This document shows positions 46,608 through 55,821 of a stretch of 64,000 nucleotides of DNA, piece after piece. Position numbers and translations under genes: made by a program. The stretch's first letter is position 1. Each line of letters begins with the position of its first letter. The DNA is from Pseudohoeflea suaedae. Lineage in GTDB: Bacteria > Pseudomonadota > Alphaproteobacteria > Rhizobiales > Rhizobiaceae. The stretch is from NCBI RefSeq assembly GCF_004354915.1, contig NZ_SMSI01000001.1, positions 1,054,001-1,118,000 on the forward strand. Direction: 5' to 3'. Below the pieces are notes generated by a model. That model ran no database searches. It was not told where the DNA came from and saw nothing but the letters and a program-made list of their open reading frames with translations.

Positions 46608-47945
46608 TTGACCCGATCCCAGGACCTGCTTCAGCGGGCGGAAAAACTCATCGATCTCGCAATCAAGGCCGGGGCGGACAAGGCCGACGCCGTCGTCGCA
46701 CGCCAGCGTGCAAGTTCGGTCTCGGTCCGAAACGGCAAGGTCGACAATACATCGGCCTCTGAAGCCGACGATTTCAACCTTCGGGTGTTCGTCGGTCAGC
46801 GGGTGGGCAGCGTCTCCGCCGGGCACGGAGCGGACGAGAAGGCGCTTGCCGAACGCGCCGTGGCGATGGCCCGTGTTTCGCCGGAAGATCAATATGCCTG
46901 CCTGGCGGATGAAAGCCTGTTGGCGAAGGACTGGCCGGATCTCGATCTCTACGATCCGACCGAACCGGGCTCGGAGGCATTGACTGAGGCCGCGATGGCG
47001 ATGGAAGAGACTGCCCTTGCGGTTCCCGGCGTTACCGCTTCGGTCGCCGCCGGCGCATCCGCCGGCATGTTCGGTCTGGTTCTGGCCACCTCGCACGGCT
47101 TTGCGGGCTCCTACCAGCGCTCGGGCTTCGGTCGCTCGGTCGCGGTCATTGCCGGTGAAGGCACGAAGATGGAGCGCGACTATGATTTCGACAGCCGCGT
47201 CTTCTTCTCCGATCTCGAAAATCCCGAACTGATTGGCCGCAATGCCGGCGAGCGGGCAGCAAGGCGCGTCAATCCGCGCCGCGTGCCGACCGGCTCCAAC
47301 ATGAACGTGGTCTTCGACCCGCGCGTGTCGCGCGGACTGATCGGTCACCTTGTGGGGGCCATCAACGGTTCGTCGGTCGCCCGCAAGACGAGCTTCCTCA
47401 AGGACCGGATGGGCGAGAAGATCGCCATCTCCGGTCTGACCATCAACGACAATCCGCATTTGCCCCGCCGTCCCGGCTCGCGTCCATTCGACGGCGAGGG
47501 CGTCGTGACCGGTCCGCTCCTCATGGTCGAAAATGGCGTCCTCCAACAATGGTACCTGGCGTCACCGACCGCGAAGGAACTGGGGCTTGCCACCAATGGT
47601 CGCGCCGAGCGCGGCGGCAACTCCACCGTCCCCTCCTCGACCAATGTGATCTGCGATCCGGGCGACGTGTCGCCTGAGGAACTCATCAAGTCGATCGGCA
47701 CCGGTCTTTACGTAACCGAACTCATCGGTCACGGCGTGAACATGCTGACGGGCGAATACAGCCGGGGCGCATCCGGTTTCTGGATCGAGAACGGCGAGAT
47801 CGCCTATCCGGTGTCGGAGATCACCATCGCCTCCAACCTCAAGGACATGTTCAACCGCATGATTCTCGCGAACGACATAGATCCGAAATTTTCCACTGCA
47901 GCCCCCACCATCGCCATCGAAGGCATGACGCTGGCCGGCGAATGA
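46608..47945 (+). CDS. tldE: TldE/PmbA-type metalloprotease subunit
   Basis: A 445-residue protein of the PmbA/TldE family, which with TldD processes peptides such as microcins and labile antitoxins. Landmarks are AVVARQRASSVSVRNGKVD, the PVTLDAGWYL-like region (here RVPTGSNMNVVFDPRVS), and the ending GVNMLTGEYSRGASGFWIENG. The start is TTG 46608, since the ATG at 46600 is followed by an immediate stop. Tld proteins act with a partner that is not in the window. The gene is followed eight bases past its stop by the next gene. Confidence 0.93.
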   Translation: MTRSQDLLQRAEKLIDLAIKAGADKADAVVARQRASSVSVRNGKVDNTSASEADDFNLRVFVGQRVGSVSAGHGADEKALAERAVAMARVSPEDQYACLADESLLAKDWPDLDLYDPTEPGSEALTEAAMAMEETALAVPGVTASVAAGASAGMFGLVLATSHGFAGSYQRSGFGRSVAVIAGEGTKMERDYDFDSRVFFSDLENPELIGRNAGERAARRVNPRRVPTGSNMNVVFDPRVSRGLIGHLVGAINGSSVARKTSFLKDRMGEKIAISGLTINDNPHLPRRPGSRPFDGEGVVTGPLLMVENGVLQQWYLASPTAKELGLATNGRAERGGNSTVPSSTNVICDPGDVSPEELIKSIGTGLYVTELIGHGVNMLTGEYSRGASGFWIENGEIAYPVSEITIASNLKDMFNRMILANDIDPKFSTAAPTIAIEGMTLAGE

Positions 47946-47955
47946 CGGAGTGACC

Positions 47956-48759
47956 ATGAGCTCCGACTGGATAGAAGACGATCTGGCACTTCTCGTCGAT
48001 GCGGCCCGAAAGGCCGGCGAGATCGCGCATTCCTATTTCGGGCGTTCGCCTGAGACCTGGTACAAGGGGAAAGAACGCTCACCCGTCAGTGAGGCGGACA
48101 TGGCTTCCGACCGGTTCCTGCGCGACACGCTGCTTGCCGCCCGTCCTTCCTACGGGTGGCTGTCGGAAGAGAGCCTGGACGATCCTTCCCGCCTGGCGCG
48201 GGAGCGCGTCTTCATCGTCGATCCGATAGACGGCACACGCGGTTTCATCGGCGGCAAGACGGATTGGTGCGTTTCGGTCGCCATCGTCGAAAACGGGGTT
48301 GCCGTCGTCGGTGCGCTCGCGTCTCCCGCACGCGGGGACATATGGTGGGCGTCGCGCGGAAATGGCGCCTTCCTCAATTCCGAACGTCTGACGATGGCCG
48401 CCGATCGCGCGCCGATGCGTCCGCTGAAGCTGTCCATGCCGGATGCGCTGGCGGACAAGGCGATCGAGGATCCCGGTTTTCCCGTGGAGCGGGCGCCGGG
48501 CGGGCCGTCGCTGGCGCTGAGGATAGCGCGTGTCGCATCCGGCGATCTGGGAGCGGTGCTCGTGAGGCCGAGATCCAACGAATGGGATCTGGCCGCAGCC
48601 GATGTTCTGCTGAGCGAAACCGGCCACTGCCTTGTGGATGAGCATATGGAACGCGTATCCTTCAATCGCCCGGATCCGTCCCACGGTTTCCTGATGGCGG
48701 CAGCGAGCGATGATGTCGCCCCGCTCAGAGGTTGTTTTCCGGAAGTTTTGGGGCATTGA
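47956..48759 (+). CDS. Inositol-monophosphatase-family phosphatase (CysQ-like)
   Basis: A 267-residue lithium-sensitive phosphatase of the inositol-monophosphatase superfamily. The metal motifs are EES at 71-73, DPIDGT at 89-94, and WDLAAADVLL near 213. It could act on 3'-phosphoadenosine 5'-phosphate (CysQ/BPNT) or inositol phosphates; I cannot separate these. The ATG at 47956 has GACGGAG at 47944-47950. It starts 10 bp after tldE and is likely cotranscribed with the lipid A genes that follow. Confidence 0.88.
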   Translation: MSSDWIEDDLALLVDAARKAGEIAHSYFGRSPETWYKGKERSPVSEADMASDRFLRDTLLAARPSYGWLSEESLDDPSRLARERVFIVDPIDGTRGFIGGKTDWCVSVAIVENGVAVVGALASPARGDIWWASRGNGAFLNSERLTMAADRAPMRPLKLSMPDALADKAIEDPGFPVERAPGGPSLALRIARVASGDLGAVLVRPRSNEWDLAAADVLLSETGHCLVDEHMERVSFNRPDPSHGFLMAAASDDVAPLRGCFPEVLGH

Positions 48760-48810
48760 CCTTTCGAAAGATTTCGCCCAAACCGCCGCCAACATTCCCA
48801 TCAGGACCGG

Positions 48811-49053
48811 ATGAATCCCATGGCAGAAATAGAATCCAAACAGCTTCTCCATCTCGTGTTCGGCGGTGAGCTGAAAAGCGTGACCTCGACCGAGTTCCGC
48901 GATCTCGACGCCCTCGATATCGTCGGTATCTTCCCGAACTACGCTGCCGCTCACCAGGCTTGGAAATCGAAAGCGCAGATGACGGTCGACAACGCCCACA
49001 TGCGTTACTTCATCGTCCACATGCATCGTCTTCTCGATCCTGAAAACGCGTGA
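48811..49053 (+). CDS. DUF4170-family small protein
   Basis: An 80-residue soluble protein matching the DUF4170 pattern: LHLVFGGELKSVTSTEFRDL and IVGIFPNYAAAHQAWKSKAQMTVDNAHMRYFIVHMHRLLDP. It occurs in alphaproteobacterial lipid A gene clusters, but its function is unknown. Two ATG codons (48811 and 48820) are candidates; the first has AGGA close upstream. It is 52 bp after the phosphatase gene and 93 bp before the DUF374 gene. Confidence 0.85.
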   Translation: MNPMAEIESKQLLHLVFGGELKSVTSTEFRDLDALDIVGIFPNYAAAHQAWKSKAQMTVDNAHMRYFIVHMHRLLDPENA

Positions 49054-49145
49054 AGCTGAACCGTTAGGCGTTTCGGCTGGGGACGGTCGTACGTTTCGGA
49101 CAGATTTGCTTGTGAGCCCGGCCAAAAACCGGCAAGTACGGCTGT

Positions 49146-49841
49146 ATGCGTCAAATTGGCAAAACCATTCTGCGGTCAGACGGCTTTCAGAACGTGGCTT
49201 CCGCGATCGTCGAACGATGGCTGCGGTTTACCTGGACCAGCAATGCCGAGGTCGACGAGAGTGACGATCCTGTCGTTCTTGACGGACATTGGCCGGCGAT
49301 ATTCGCCCTTTGGCATGGCCAGCAGTTGCTTTCGCCTTATGCGGCGCCCGAGAACATTTCTTTCAAGTCGCTCGTATCGAGAAGTGCGGATGCCGAGATA
49401 AACGCGCGTGTCATCGAGCGAACCGGTCACGGGGTTATCCGTGGCTCGGGCGGGCGCAGCGCGCGTGCCGCGGCGAAGAAAGGTGCCGTCGGCGCGACGA
49501 AGGCCATATGCGATGCGTTGAAGGATGGCTACAGCATCGTGATGGTTGCCGATATATCCAAGGGCAAGCCCCGCCAGGCCGGTGAGGGCATCGTCCGCAT
49601 CGCGCGGCTTTCGTCGCGGCCGATCGTTCCGATCGCGATTGCCACCAGCCGCTACCATGTTCTCCAGAATTCGTGGGACAAGACGACGATCAATTTGCCG
49701 TTCGGCAAGCGCTGCCTGAAAATCGGTCAGCCGATCTACGTCGCGACACGCGAGGAAGAACCCGCAATGCGCCAGAAGGTCACCGAGGAACTCGATCGGG
49801 TTACCCGCGATGCCTATCGGGCCGTGGAGGGGGCGAAGTGA
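49146..49841 (+). CDS. DUF374 / lysophospholipid-acyltransferase-family protein
   Basis: A 231-residue protein of the DUF374 branch of lysophospholipid acyltransferases. The WHGQQLL segment (56-62) holds the His57 catalytic candidate; ISKGKPRQAGEGIV and VPIAIATSRYHVLQNSWDK are typical. Some members transfer very-long-chain acyl groups to lipid A in rhizobia, but this cannot be assigned from sequence. The stop overlaps the GTG of waaA (GTGA). No clear membrane segment is present. Confidence 0.83.
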   Translation: MRQIGKTILRSDGFQNVASAIVERWLRFTWTSNAEVDESDDPVVLDGHWPAIFALWHGQQLLSPYAAPENISFKSLVSRSADAEINARVIERTGHGVIRGSGGRSARAAAKKGAVGATKAICDALKDGYSIVMVADISKGKPRQAGEGIVRIARLSSRPIVPIAIATSRYHVLQNSWDKTTINLPFGKRCLKIGQPIYVATREEEPAMRQKVTEELDRVTRDAYRAVEGAK

Positions 49842-51184
49842 GCACAGGTTGGGCCCGCGCGACACTGTTTACCTATCGCTGGCTGGGTGCGCTGCTTCAC
49901 CCGCTGCTCTGGCCCTATCTTGCCGTCCGTGCCGCGCGTGGAAAGGAAGATTCCAGCCGTCGCCGCGAGCGTTATGGCCGGTCCGACATTCCTCGTCCTG
50001 AAGGCCCGCTTGTCTGGTTCCATGCGGCAAGCGTCGGCGAAACCTCCGCCGTCATCCCCCTTATCAGCGAGGTGCGCCGCCGTTCGGTCAACGTGGTGCT
50101 GACCACCGGAACCGTGACATCCGCGACCATCGCCAAGGAGCGTCTCGGAAATTCGGTCATTCACCAGTATGTGCCTCTCGACATCAAGACGCCGGTTTCG
50201 CGCTTCCTCGATCACTGGAAGCCCGATCTGGCGATCATCGCCGAATCCGAAATCTGGCCGATGACCATTCTGGAGCTCGGAGCCCGCCGCACGCCGCAGG
50301 TGCTGGTCAACGGCCGGTTGTCGGACCGCTCGTTCGAGCGCTGGAAAAGCCGGCCCAATCTGGCCGACGCTCTCTTCGAGAACCTTTCGCTCGTCATTGC
50401 CCAGTCCGATCTCGATGCCGAGCGGTTCTCCACGCTCGGCGTTCACCAGGTCGCCGTATCCGGCAACCTCAAGGTCGATACCGTCGCCCCGCCATGGGAT
50501 GCGAGGGAACTGGGACTTCTGCGCCGGCAGGTCGGCGATCGTCTCGTCTGGGCCGCGACCTCGACCTTCGAGGGCGAGGAGGAAATCGCAGCGGACGTGC
50601 ACCAGAGCCTCAAGCCCGTGCACGGGCAGCTGACCATCATCGTGCCGCGCCACCCCGAGCGCGGCGACGCGATCGAAGCCATGCTCGAAGCGCGGGGCCT
50701 CGTCGTTGCCCGCCGGTCGCGCGGCGAGGAGATCGAGCCCGGCGTCGACATCTATCTGGGTGACACGATCGGCGAGATGGGACTTTACCTCAATCTTGCC
50801 TCGGTCGTCTTTGTCGGCCGCTCGCTCAAGATGGGCGGCGGGCAGAACCCGCTGGAGCCGGCCATGCTTGGCTGCGCGGTGCTTTCCGGCAGCGATGTGA
50901 CCAACTTTCGCGATGTCTACGCCAAGCTTCTCAAGAATGGCGGTGGCCGCTTCGTCCGCGACGGCGCGATGCTGGCCAAGGGCGTGAACTTCCTGTTTGC
51001 CAATCCCAAGGCCCGCGCCGCCATGGCCGCCGGCGGCGAAAAGACCCTGCGCGACCTGCGCGGCGGCCTGCAGACGACCGTGCGCGCCCTCGAGCCCTAT
51101 CTCAACCCGCTTACGGTCAAGGCACGCCTGCAGTCGAGTGACGCAGGCAAGGAGGCGGCCGAGGGCAGGAGGCGGACATGGTGA
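49838..51184 (+). CDS. waaA: Kdo transferase WaaA
   Basis: A 448-residue membrane-associated glycosyltransferase that adds Kdo to lipid IVA. Landmarks are WFHAASVGE with the probable catalytic Glu68, then LTTGT, ESEIWPM, LVNGRLSDRSFERW and RHPERGD. The GTG at 49838 overlaps the upstream stop and has GGAGGGGG at 49826-49833. The frame open to 49673 is a shadow. It heads the waaA-lpxK pair of rhizobial lipid A synthesis, with lpxK overlapping by seven bases. Confidence 0.96.
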   Translation: MSTGWARATLFTYRWLGALLHPLLWPYLAVRAARGKEDSSRRRERYGRSDIPRPEGPLVWFHAASVGETSAVIPLISEVRRRSVNVVLTTGTVTSATIAKERLGNSVIHQYVPLDIKTPVSRFLDHWKPDLAIIAESEIWPMTILELGARRTPQVLVNGRLSDRSFERWKSRPNLADALFENLSLVIAQSDLDAERFSTLGVHQVAVSGNLKVDTVAPPWDARELGLLRRQVGDRLVWAATSTFEGEEEIAADVHQSLKPVHGQLTIIVPRHPERGDAIEAMLEARGLVVARRSRGEEIEPGVDIYLGDTIGEMGLYLNLASVVFVGRSLKMGGGQNPLEPAMLGCAVLSGSDVTNFRDVYAKLLKNGGGRFVRDGAMLAKGVNFLFANPKARAAMAAGGEKTLRDLRGGLQTTVRALEPYLNPLTVKARLQSSDAGKEAAEGRRRTW

Positions 51185-52221
51185 GCGAGGCGCCACCGTT
51201 CTGGTGGGAGAAGCCCGGACTGCAGGCGGCTCTTCTCTCCCCGGTGGGATGGGTTTACGGACGCGTGGCGCGCCGCATCATGGAAAAGCGCCAGCGCAAG
51301 GCAGTTTCCGTTCCGGTCATCTGTGTCGGCAATTTCACCGTCGGCGGTTCCGGCAAGACGCCGACCGCGCTGGCGCTCGCCGATGCGGTGGAGGCGGTCG
51401 GCCTGAAGCCCGGTTTCCTGACCCGCGGATATGGCGGCAATATCCGCCACGCGACCGTGGTCGATCCCCAACAGCATTCCGCGCGCCTTGTCGGTGACGA
51501 GCCGATGCTTCTGGCTCGTCGCGCGCTCACCGTCGCTTCGCCCGACAGACCGGCGGGCGCGGAGCTGCTGATGTCGGAAGGCGCCGACATCATCATCATG
51601 GATGACGGGTTTCAGAGCGCGCGTCTGGTCTTCGACCATGCCGTCATGGTCATCGATGCGCGCAAGGGCGTTGGTAACGGTCGCGTCTTTCCGGCAGGCC
51701 CGGTGCGCGCACCCATCGTCGCCCAGCTCCGCCATGCCGATTCCCTGCTTGTCGTGGGCGAGGGAACGGCCGCCGACAGGATTATCCGCATGGCGGCGCG
51801 AGCCGCGAAATCCGTTCACACAGCCCATCTCGTCCCGTTGGCACCCGAAAGACTCAAGGGGCAGAACTGCCTCGCCTTTGCGGCCATCGGAGATCCCGGC
51901 AAGTTCTTCGAAACGCTCGAGGCGGCCGGCATTCGTGTGGCGCATGAAAGGGGTTTCCCCGATCATCACACGTTCGCCGACGACGAAATCCAGGAAATGT
52001 TCGACGAGGCCGATCTCTACGGCCTGAAGCTGGTGACCACCGCGAAAGATCTCGTTCGCCTTCAGGGCGGACACGGCAAGGCCCAGGAAATGGCCGGGCG
52101 GGTTGAGGTGCTGGAAGTGCGTCTGGACTTCGATCAGTCCGACACGGCGGGAAAGATCGTCAAATCGGCGATCGAGAAATGCAAGCGCCGGCTGGTGGCG
52201 TCAGGTCACAGACCGATCTGA
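51178..52221 (+). CDS. lpxK: Tetraacyldisaccharide 4'-kinase LpxK
   Basis: A 347-residue membrane-associated kinase that phosphorylates the lipid A disaccharide at the 4' position. The P-loop GNFTVGGSGKTPT is at 51-63, and later motifs LTRGYGG and DDGFQ are present. The ATG at 51178 overlaps waaA by seven bases. In rhizobia the 4' phosphate may later be removed, but the kinase is essential in the pathway. It is followed at three bases by the DUF2093 gene on the opposite strand. Confidence 0.96.
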   Translation: MVSEAPPFWWEKPGLQAALLSPVGWVYGRVARRIMEKRQRKAVSVPVICVGNFTVGGSGKTPTALALADAVEAVGLKPGFLTRGYGGNIRHATVVDPQQHSARLVGDEPMLLARRALTVASPDRPAGAELLMSEGADIIIMDDGFQSARLVFDHAVMVIDARKGVGNGRVFPAGPVRAPIVAQLRHADSLLVVGEGTAADRIIRMAARAAKSVHTAHLVPLAPERLKGQNCLAFAAIGDPGKFFETLEAAGIRVAHERGFPDHHTFADDEIQEMFDEADLYGLKLVTTAKDLVRLQGGHGKAQEMAGRVEVLEVRLDFDQSDTAGKIVKSAIEKCKRRLVASGHRPI

Positions 52222-52224
52222 CGG

Positions 52225-52452
52225 TTATTTTCTGACCGGCAGGGTGCCAGCCTTCTTTTCCGCATCGAGCGAGGCCTGCGCATCGACATAGGCTTCCTGG
52301 CGGTCGACGCTCCAGTATTTCAGCTCGTCGATGGCAATGCGTTCGCCGGTGACAGCACACACGACATAGCTGCCGGGCGTGACCACCTGAATGTCTCCGT
52401 CGAGATATTTGAGCGATGCCGGACGGGAACCCGGCCCTTCGAAACGGTTCAT
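52225..52452 (-). CDS. DUF2093-family small protein
   Basis: A 75-residue protein with the DUF2093 pattern MNRFEGPGSRPASLKYLDGD then TPGSYVVCAVTGERIAIDELKYWSVDRQEAYVDA. It is found next to lpxK and mutL in alphaproteobacteria and its function is unknown. The frame open upstream to 52896 is a shadow of mutL. It ends with a Lys-rich AEKKAGTLPVRK. It converges on lpxK. Confidence 0.85.
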   Translation of the reverse strand: MNRFEGPGSRPASLKYLDGDIQVVTPGSYVVCAVTGERIAIDELKYWSVDRQEAYVDAQASLDAEKKAGTLPVRK

Positions 52453-52514
52453 GAAATCTCCGTGGGCAAGAACGCCTCTATTATCCTTGCGCTTTCTCCC
52501 ATTGCAAGGCGAGC

Positions 52515-54332
52515 TTACCTTCGGGCGAAAAGTCGTTCGATGTCGGCGAGACTGAGCGTGATGTAGGTGGGGCGCCCGTGGTTGCATTGGCCGGAGCCCG
52601 GAGTGGCTTCCATCTGCCGCAGAAGTGCATTCATTTCCTCGGGCTTCAAAAGTCGGCCTGACCGCACCGAGCCGTGACAGGCCATGGTGGAGGCCACCGA
52701 TTCCAGCCGGTCGCGAAGGCCCGCCGCGTCGCCCCATTCGGCAATCTCGTCGGCAAGATCGCGGACCAGGGACGGCACGTCCACTTCGCCCAGAAGGGCC
52801 GGCGTTTCGCGAACGGCAATGGCGCCGGGGCCGAAACGCTCGATGCCGAGACCAAGCTGCTCGAAATCGGCAGCCTTCTCCGCGAGCCTGTCGCAATCCT
52901 CTTCCGGCAGATCGACGATCTCCGGCAGGAGCAGCATCTGCGAAGGCAGCCGTCCGCCCGACATCGCTCCCTTCAGCTTTTCGAAAACCAGCCGCTCGTG
53001 AGCGGCATGCTGATCGACGATCACGAGACCGTCCTGCGTCTGGCTTACGATGTAGTTTTCATGCACCTGCGCGCGCGCGGCGCCCAGCGGATGGGATGCC
53101 TGCGGTGCTGCGGTCTGCGGGGGAATGTCTTCGGCACGGGCAGAGGGAATTTCGGCGTCGATGAAGCCCGGCTGTACGGGTTCCGCGAAGCCGAAGGGAA
53201 CCTCGGTGTTCTGGGGCCTGTAGGGGGATGCCTCCTGCGACCAGTTTGCAGGCGGGCGATAGGAGACGTTGGCGGGCCGGTAGGCTGGCGCGGCACCTTG
53301 CGGCCGCAGCGCCGACAGCATTCCTGTCGTGCCCGACGTCGATGCGCGGTCGCCTTCGCGTTCCAGCGCCTGACGGATGGCGCCGATGATCAGGCCGCGC
53401 ACCAGACCCGGATCGCGGAACCGCACATCGGCCTTGGCTGGATGGACGTTGACGTCGACCAGCGCCGGGTCGAGCTCGATCATCAGCACCGCAACCGGGA
53501 ACCGACCGCGCGGGATCCTGTCGGAATAGGCTGCCCTCAGCGCCGACATGATCTGCTTGTCCTGCACCGGACGGCCGTTGACGAAGGCGTACTGGTTGAG
53601 CGAATTGGCGCGGTTATATGTCGGTACCCCGACGTGACCGGACAGTTGCACATCCTCGCGCACGGCCTCGATCTCGATCGCATTGTCTGCGAACTCGCGG
53701 CCGAGAACCTGCGAGATCCGGTCGATGGGCCTGGCGGCGGTGGAGAATTCGGTGGTCATCCGGTCCGGCCCGGAAAGCACGAAGCGCACATGGGGGAAGG
53801 CGATCGCCATCCGACGGATCACTTCGGTTATGGCGCCGCTCTCGGCTCGCTCGCCCTTCATGAATTTCAGACGCGCAGGCGTGGCGAAGAACAGATCGCG
53901 GACTTCGACCATCGTGCCGGGATTGGCAGGGGCCGGTCTCGGTTCCCCGCCCGCCCCGCCATCGACGCGGACTTCGTAGCCGCTCTCGGCTCCGGGCTCC
54001 CGGCTGACGATCTTGAGCTTGGCGACAGAGCCGATCGACGGCAGTGCCTCACCGCGAAAGCCGAGCGTGCGGATATCGTTGAGCCCGCCGCCGAGTTTCG
54101 ACGTGCAATGCCTGCGCACGGCAAGGGCGAGATCCTCGGGTGACATCCCCGAACCGTCGTCGCTGACGCGGATCAGCGACTTGCCGCCGCCGGCGGTCGC
54201 GATCTCGACGCGCTTAGCGCCGGCGTCGATGGCGTTCTCGACGAGTTCCTTGACGACGCTTGCCGGCCGCTCGACGACCTCGCCGGCGGCAATCTGGTTG
54301 ATGAGCGTGTCGGGTAGTTGTTGGACGGCCAT
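52515..54332 (-). CDS. mutL: DNA mismatch repair protein MutL with endonuclease motif
   Basis: A 605-residue MutL. The N-terminal ATPase has GHKL motifs ([30 protein letters not shown]). The C-terminal domain carries the nuclease motif [12 protein letters not shown] (440-451), which fits DQHA-x2-E-x4-E, and ACHGSVR (551-557) and CNHGRP (583-588). This is the type used by bacteria without MutH, nicking DNA itself. The ATG at 54332 begins MAVQQLPD as in homologues. A Pro-rich linker separates the domains. Confidence 0.97.
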   Translation of the reverse strand: MAVQQLPDTLINQIAAGEVVERPASVVKELVENAIDAGAKRVEIATAGGGKSLIRVSDDGSGMSPEDLALAVRRHCTSKLGGGLNDIRTLGFRGEALPSIGSVAKLKIVSREPGAESGYEVRVDGGAGGEPRPAPANPGTMVEVRDLFFATPARLKFMKGERAESGAITEVIRRMAIAFPHVRFVLSGPDRMTTEFSTAARPIDRISQVLGREFADNAIEIEAVREDVQLSGHVGVPTYNRANSLNQYAFVNGRPVQDKQIMSALRAAYSDRIPRGRFPVAVLMIELDPALVDVNVHPAKADVRFRDPGLVRGLIIGAIRQALEREGDRASTSGTTGMLSALRPQGAAPAYRPANVSYRPPANWSQEASPYRPQNTEVPFGFAEPVQPGFIDAEIPSARAEDIPPQTAAPQASHPLGAARAQVHENYIVSQTQDGLVIVDQHAAHERLVFEKLKGAMSGGRLPSQMLLLPEIVDLPEEDCDRLAEKAADFEQLGLGIERFGPGAIAVRETPALLGEVDVPSLVRDLADEIAEWGDAAGLRDRLESVASTMACHGSVRSGRLLKPEEMNALLRQMEATPGSGQCNHGRPTYITLSLADIERLFARR

Positions 54333-54463
54333 CCCCCATGTTCCCGGATTCGGATCAAGCTGCAATGACCAGGAGAAAGAATTCCCTACAAATTCGTCCT
54401 GCTTTGTTGCAATCGCGCGGCGTGGCGGCTTTTCTGTCTCTACTCGGGTTCTGGAGTTGTAAG

Positions 54464-55750
54464 ATGACGTCATATGATGCGGACCGCGCGGCTCTCCGTG
54501 CCCTGTTCGATGTCGGTCTCAAGGCCGCTGATCCTGCTGTCTGCGTGCCTCCGCACCTGCCTGCGCCTCCCGAGGGTCGCACCATCGTCATCGCGGCCGG
54601 CAAGGCGGCAGCCTCCATGGCGCGCGCGGTCGAGGACAATTTTCAGGGCCATATCGAAGGCATTGCGGTGACCCGCTACGGCCATGGCACGGAGTGCCGC
54701 ATTATCGAGGTCATCGAGGCATCGCATCCGGTTCCCGATGACCGGGGCGAGGTCGCGGCCCGCAAGCTCATGCAGACCGTCACGGGGCTCGGACCGGACG
54801 ATCTGGTCCTGTGCCTCATATCCGGCGGGGGATCGGCGCTTCTGGGTCTGCCCGCGGAAGGACTGACGCTCAAGCAGAAGAAGGCGATCAACAAGGCCCT
54901 TCTCGCAAGCGGTGCGCCGATCGGCGAGATGAATACGGTGCGCAAGCATCTCTCTGCGATCAAGGGCGGGCGGCTCGCCCAGGCCGCGCATCCCGCCCGT
55001 GTCGTCACGCTCGGCATTTCCGACGTGCCGGGCGATGACCCTTCCGTCATCGCCTCGGGCCCGACGGTTGCCGACAAGACCACGCTTGCCGATGCTCTCG
55101 ATGTGATCGCGAGATTCTCCATTGCGATATCGGAGGAGGTGCGCGCGCACCTGGATGATCCCGGGAGCGAAACGCCGAAGCCCGGTGATCCGGTATTTGA
55201 AGGTAACAGCTACGTGCTGATCGCCCGGCCCGCGGACATGGTCGAAGCAGTCGCCCGGGCAGGGCGGCTCATGGGGTATGATGTCATCTCGCTCGGCGCC
55301 GATATCGAGGGGGAAGCTCGCGAGGTCGGCAAGGCGCAGGCGAGGATGGCCCTCGATCTGGCCGAGAAGATGAAGCCGGACGCAAGGCCGGTCCTCATCG
55401 TGTCCGGCGGGGAGACCACGGTCACCGTCGACAGGCCTGGAGGTCGCGGCGGCCGCAACTGCGAATATCTTCTGGCATTGGCCGTGGCTCTCGATGGAGA
55501 TCCGCGCATCTGTGCGCTCGCCTGCGATACCGACGGCATCGACGGTAGTGAGGACAATGCCGGTGCGATTATCGACCCCGGCACGCTTTACCGTGCCGAG
55601 GCAAGAGGATTGAAGCCGGCGAAATATCTGGCAGATCACGATTCCTACACATTGTTTTCGGCGACCGGAGACCTGGTGATGACAGGTCCGACATTGACCA
55701 ACGTGAACGACCTCCGGTTGATCCTGATCAGTCCTCCGAAAGTATTCTGA
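54464..55750 (+). CDS. Glycerate 2-kinase (MOFRL / TtuD type)
   Basis: A 428-residue kinase of the glycerate kinase type-2 family: [17 protein letters not shown], then [32 protein letters not shown] and [13 protein letters not shown], ending with [12 protein letters not shown]. It phosphorylates D-glycerate to 2-phosphoglycerate in glyoxylate, serine-cycle or tartrate use. The ATG at 54464 has CTGGAG upstream; the frame open to 54338 overlaps the mutL promoter and is not preferred. It starts 131 bp from mutL and diverges from it. Confidence 0.93.
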   Translation: MTSYDADRAALRALFDVGLKAADPAVCVPPHLPAPPEGRTIVIAAGKAAASMARAVEDNFQGHIEGIAVTRYGHGTECRIIEVIEASHPVPDDRGEVAARKLMQTVTGLGPDDLVLCLISGGGSALLGLPAEGLTLKQKKAINKALLASGAPIGEMNTVRKHLSAIKGGRLAQAAHPARVVTLGISDVPGDDPSVIASGPTVADKTTLADALDVIARFSIAISEEVRAHLDDPGSETPKPGDPVFEGNSYVLIARPADMVEAVARAGRLMGYDVISLGADIEGEAREVGKAQARMALDLAEKMKPDARPVLIVSGGETTVTVDRPGGRGGRNCEYLLALAVALDGDPRICALACDTDGIDGSEDNAGAIIDPGTLYRAEARGLKPAKYLADHDSYTLFSATGDLVMTGPTLTNVNDLRLILISPPKVF

Positions 55751-55821
55751 TATATTAAGTCCGGCTTAACTTGGCTCTGACATCGTGCTTGCGGAGCGTG
55801 GAAACAGACATTCGCCGGTGA

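Noticed and set aside
44649..47549. The Kef-type frame continues about 350 codons upstream of 46502.
   Set aside because: The extension crosses the antisense strand of tldE, has no transporter sequence, and the ATG at 46502 begins exactly at the first membrane segment.
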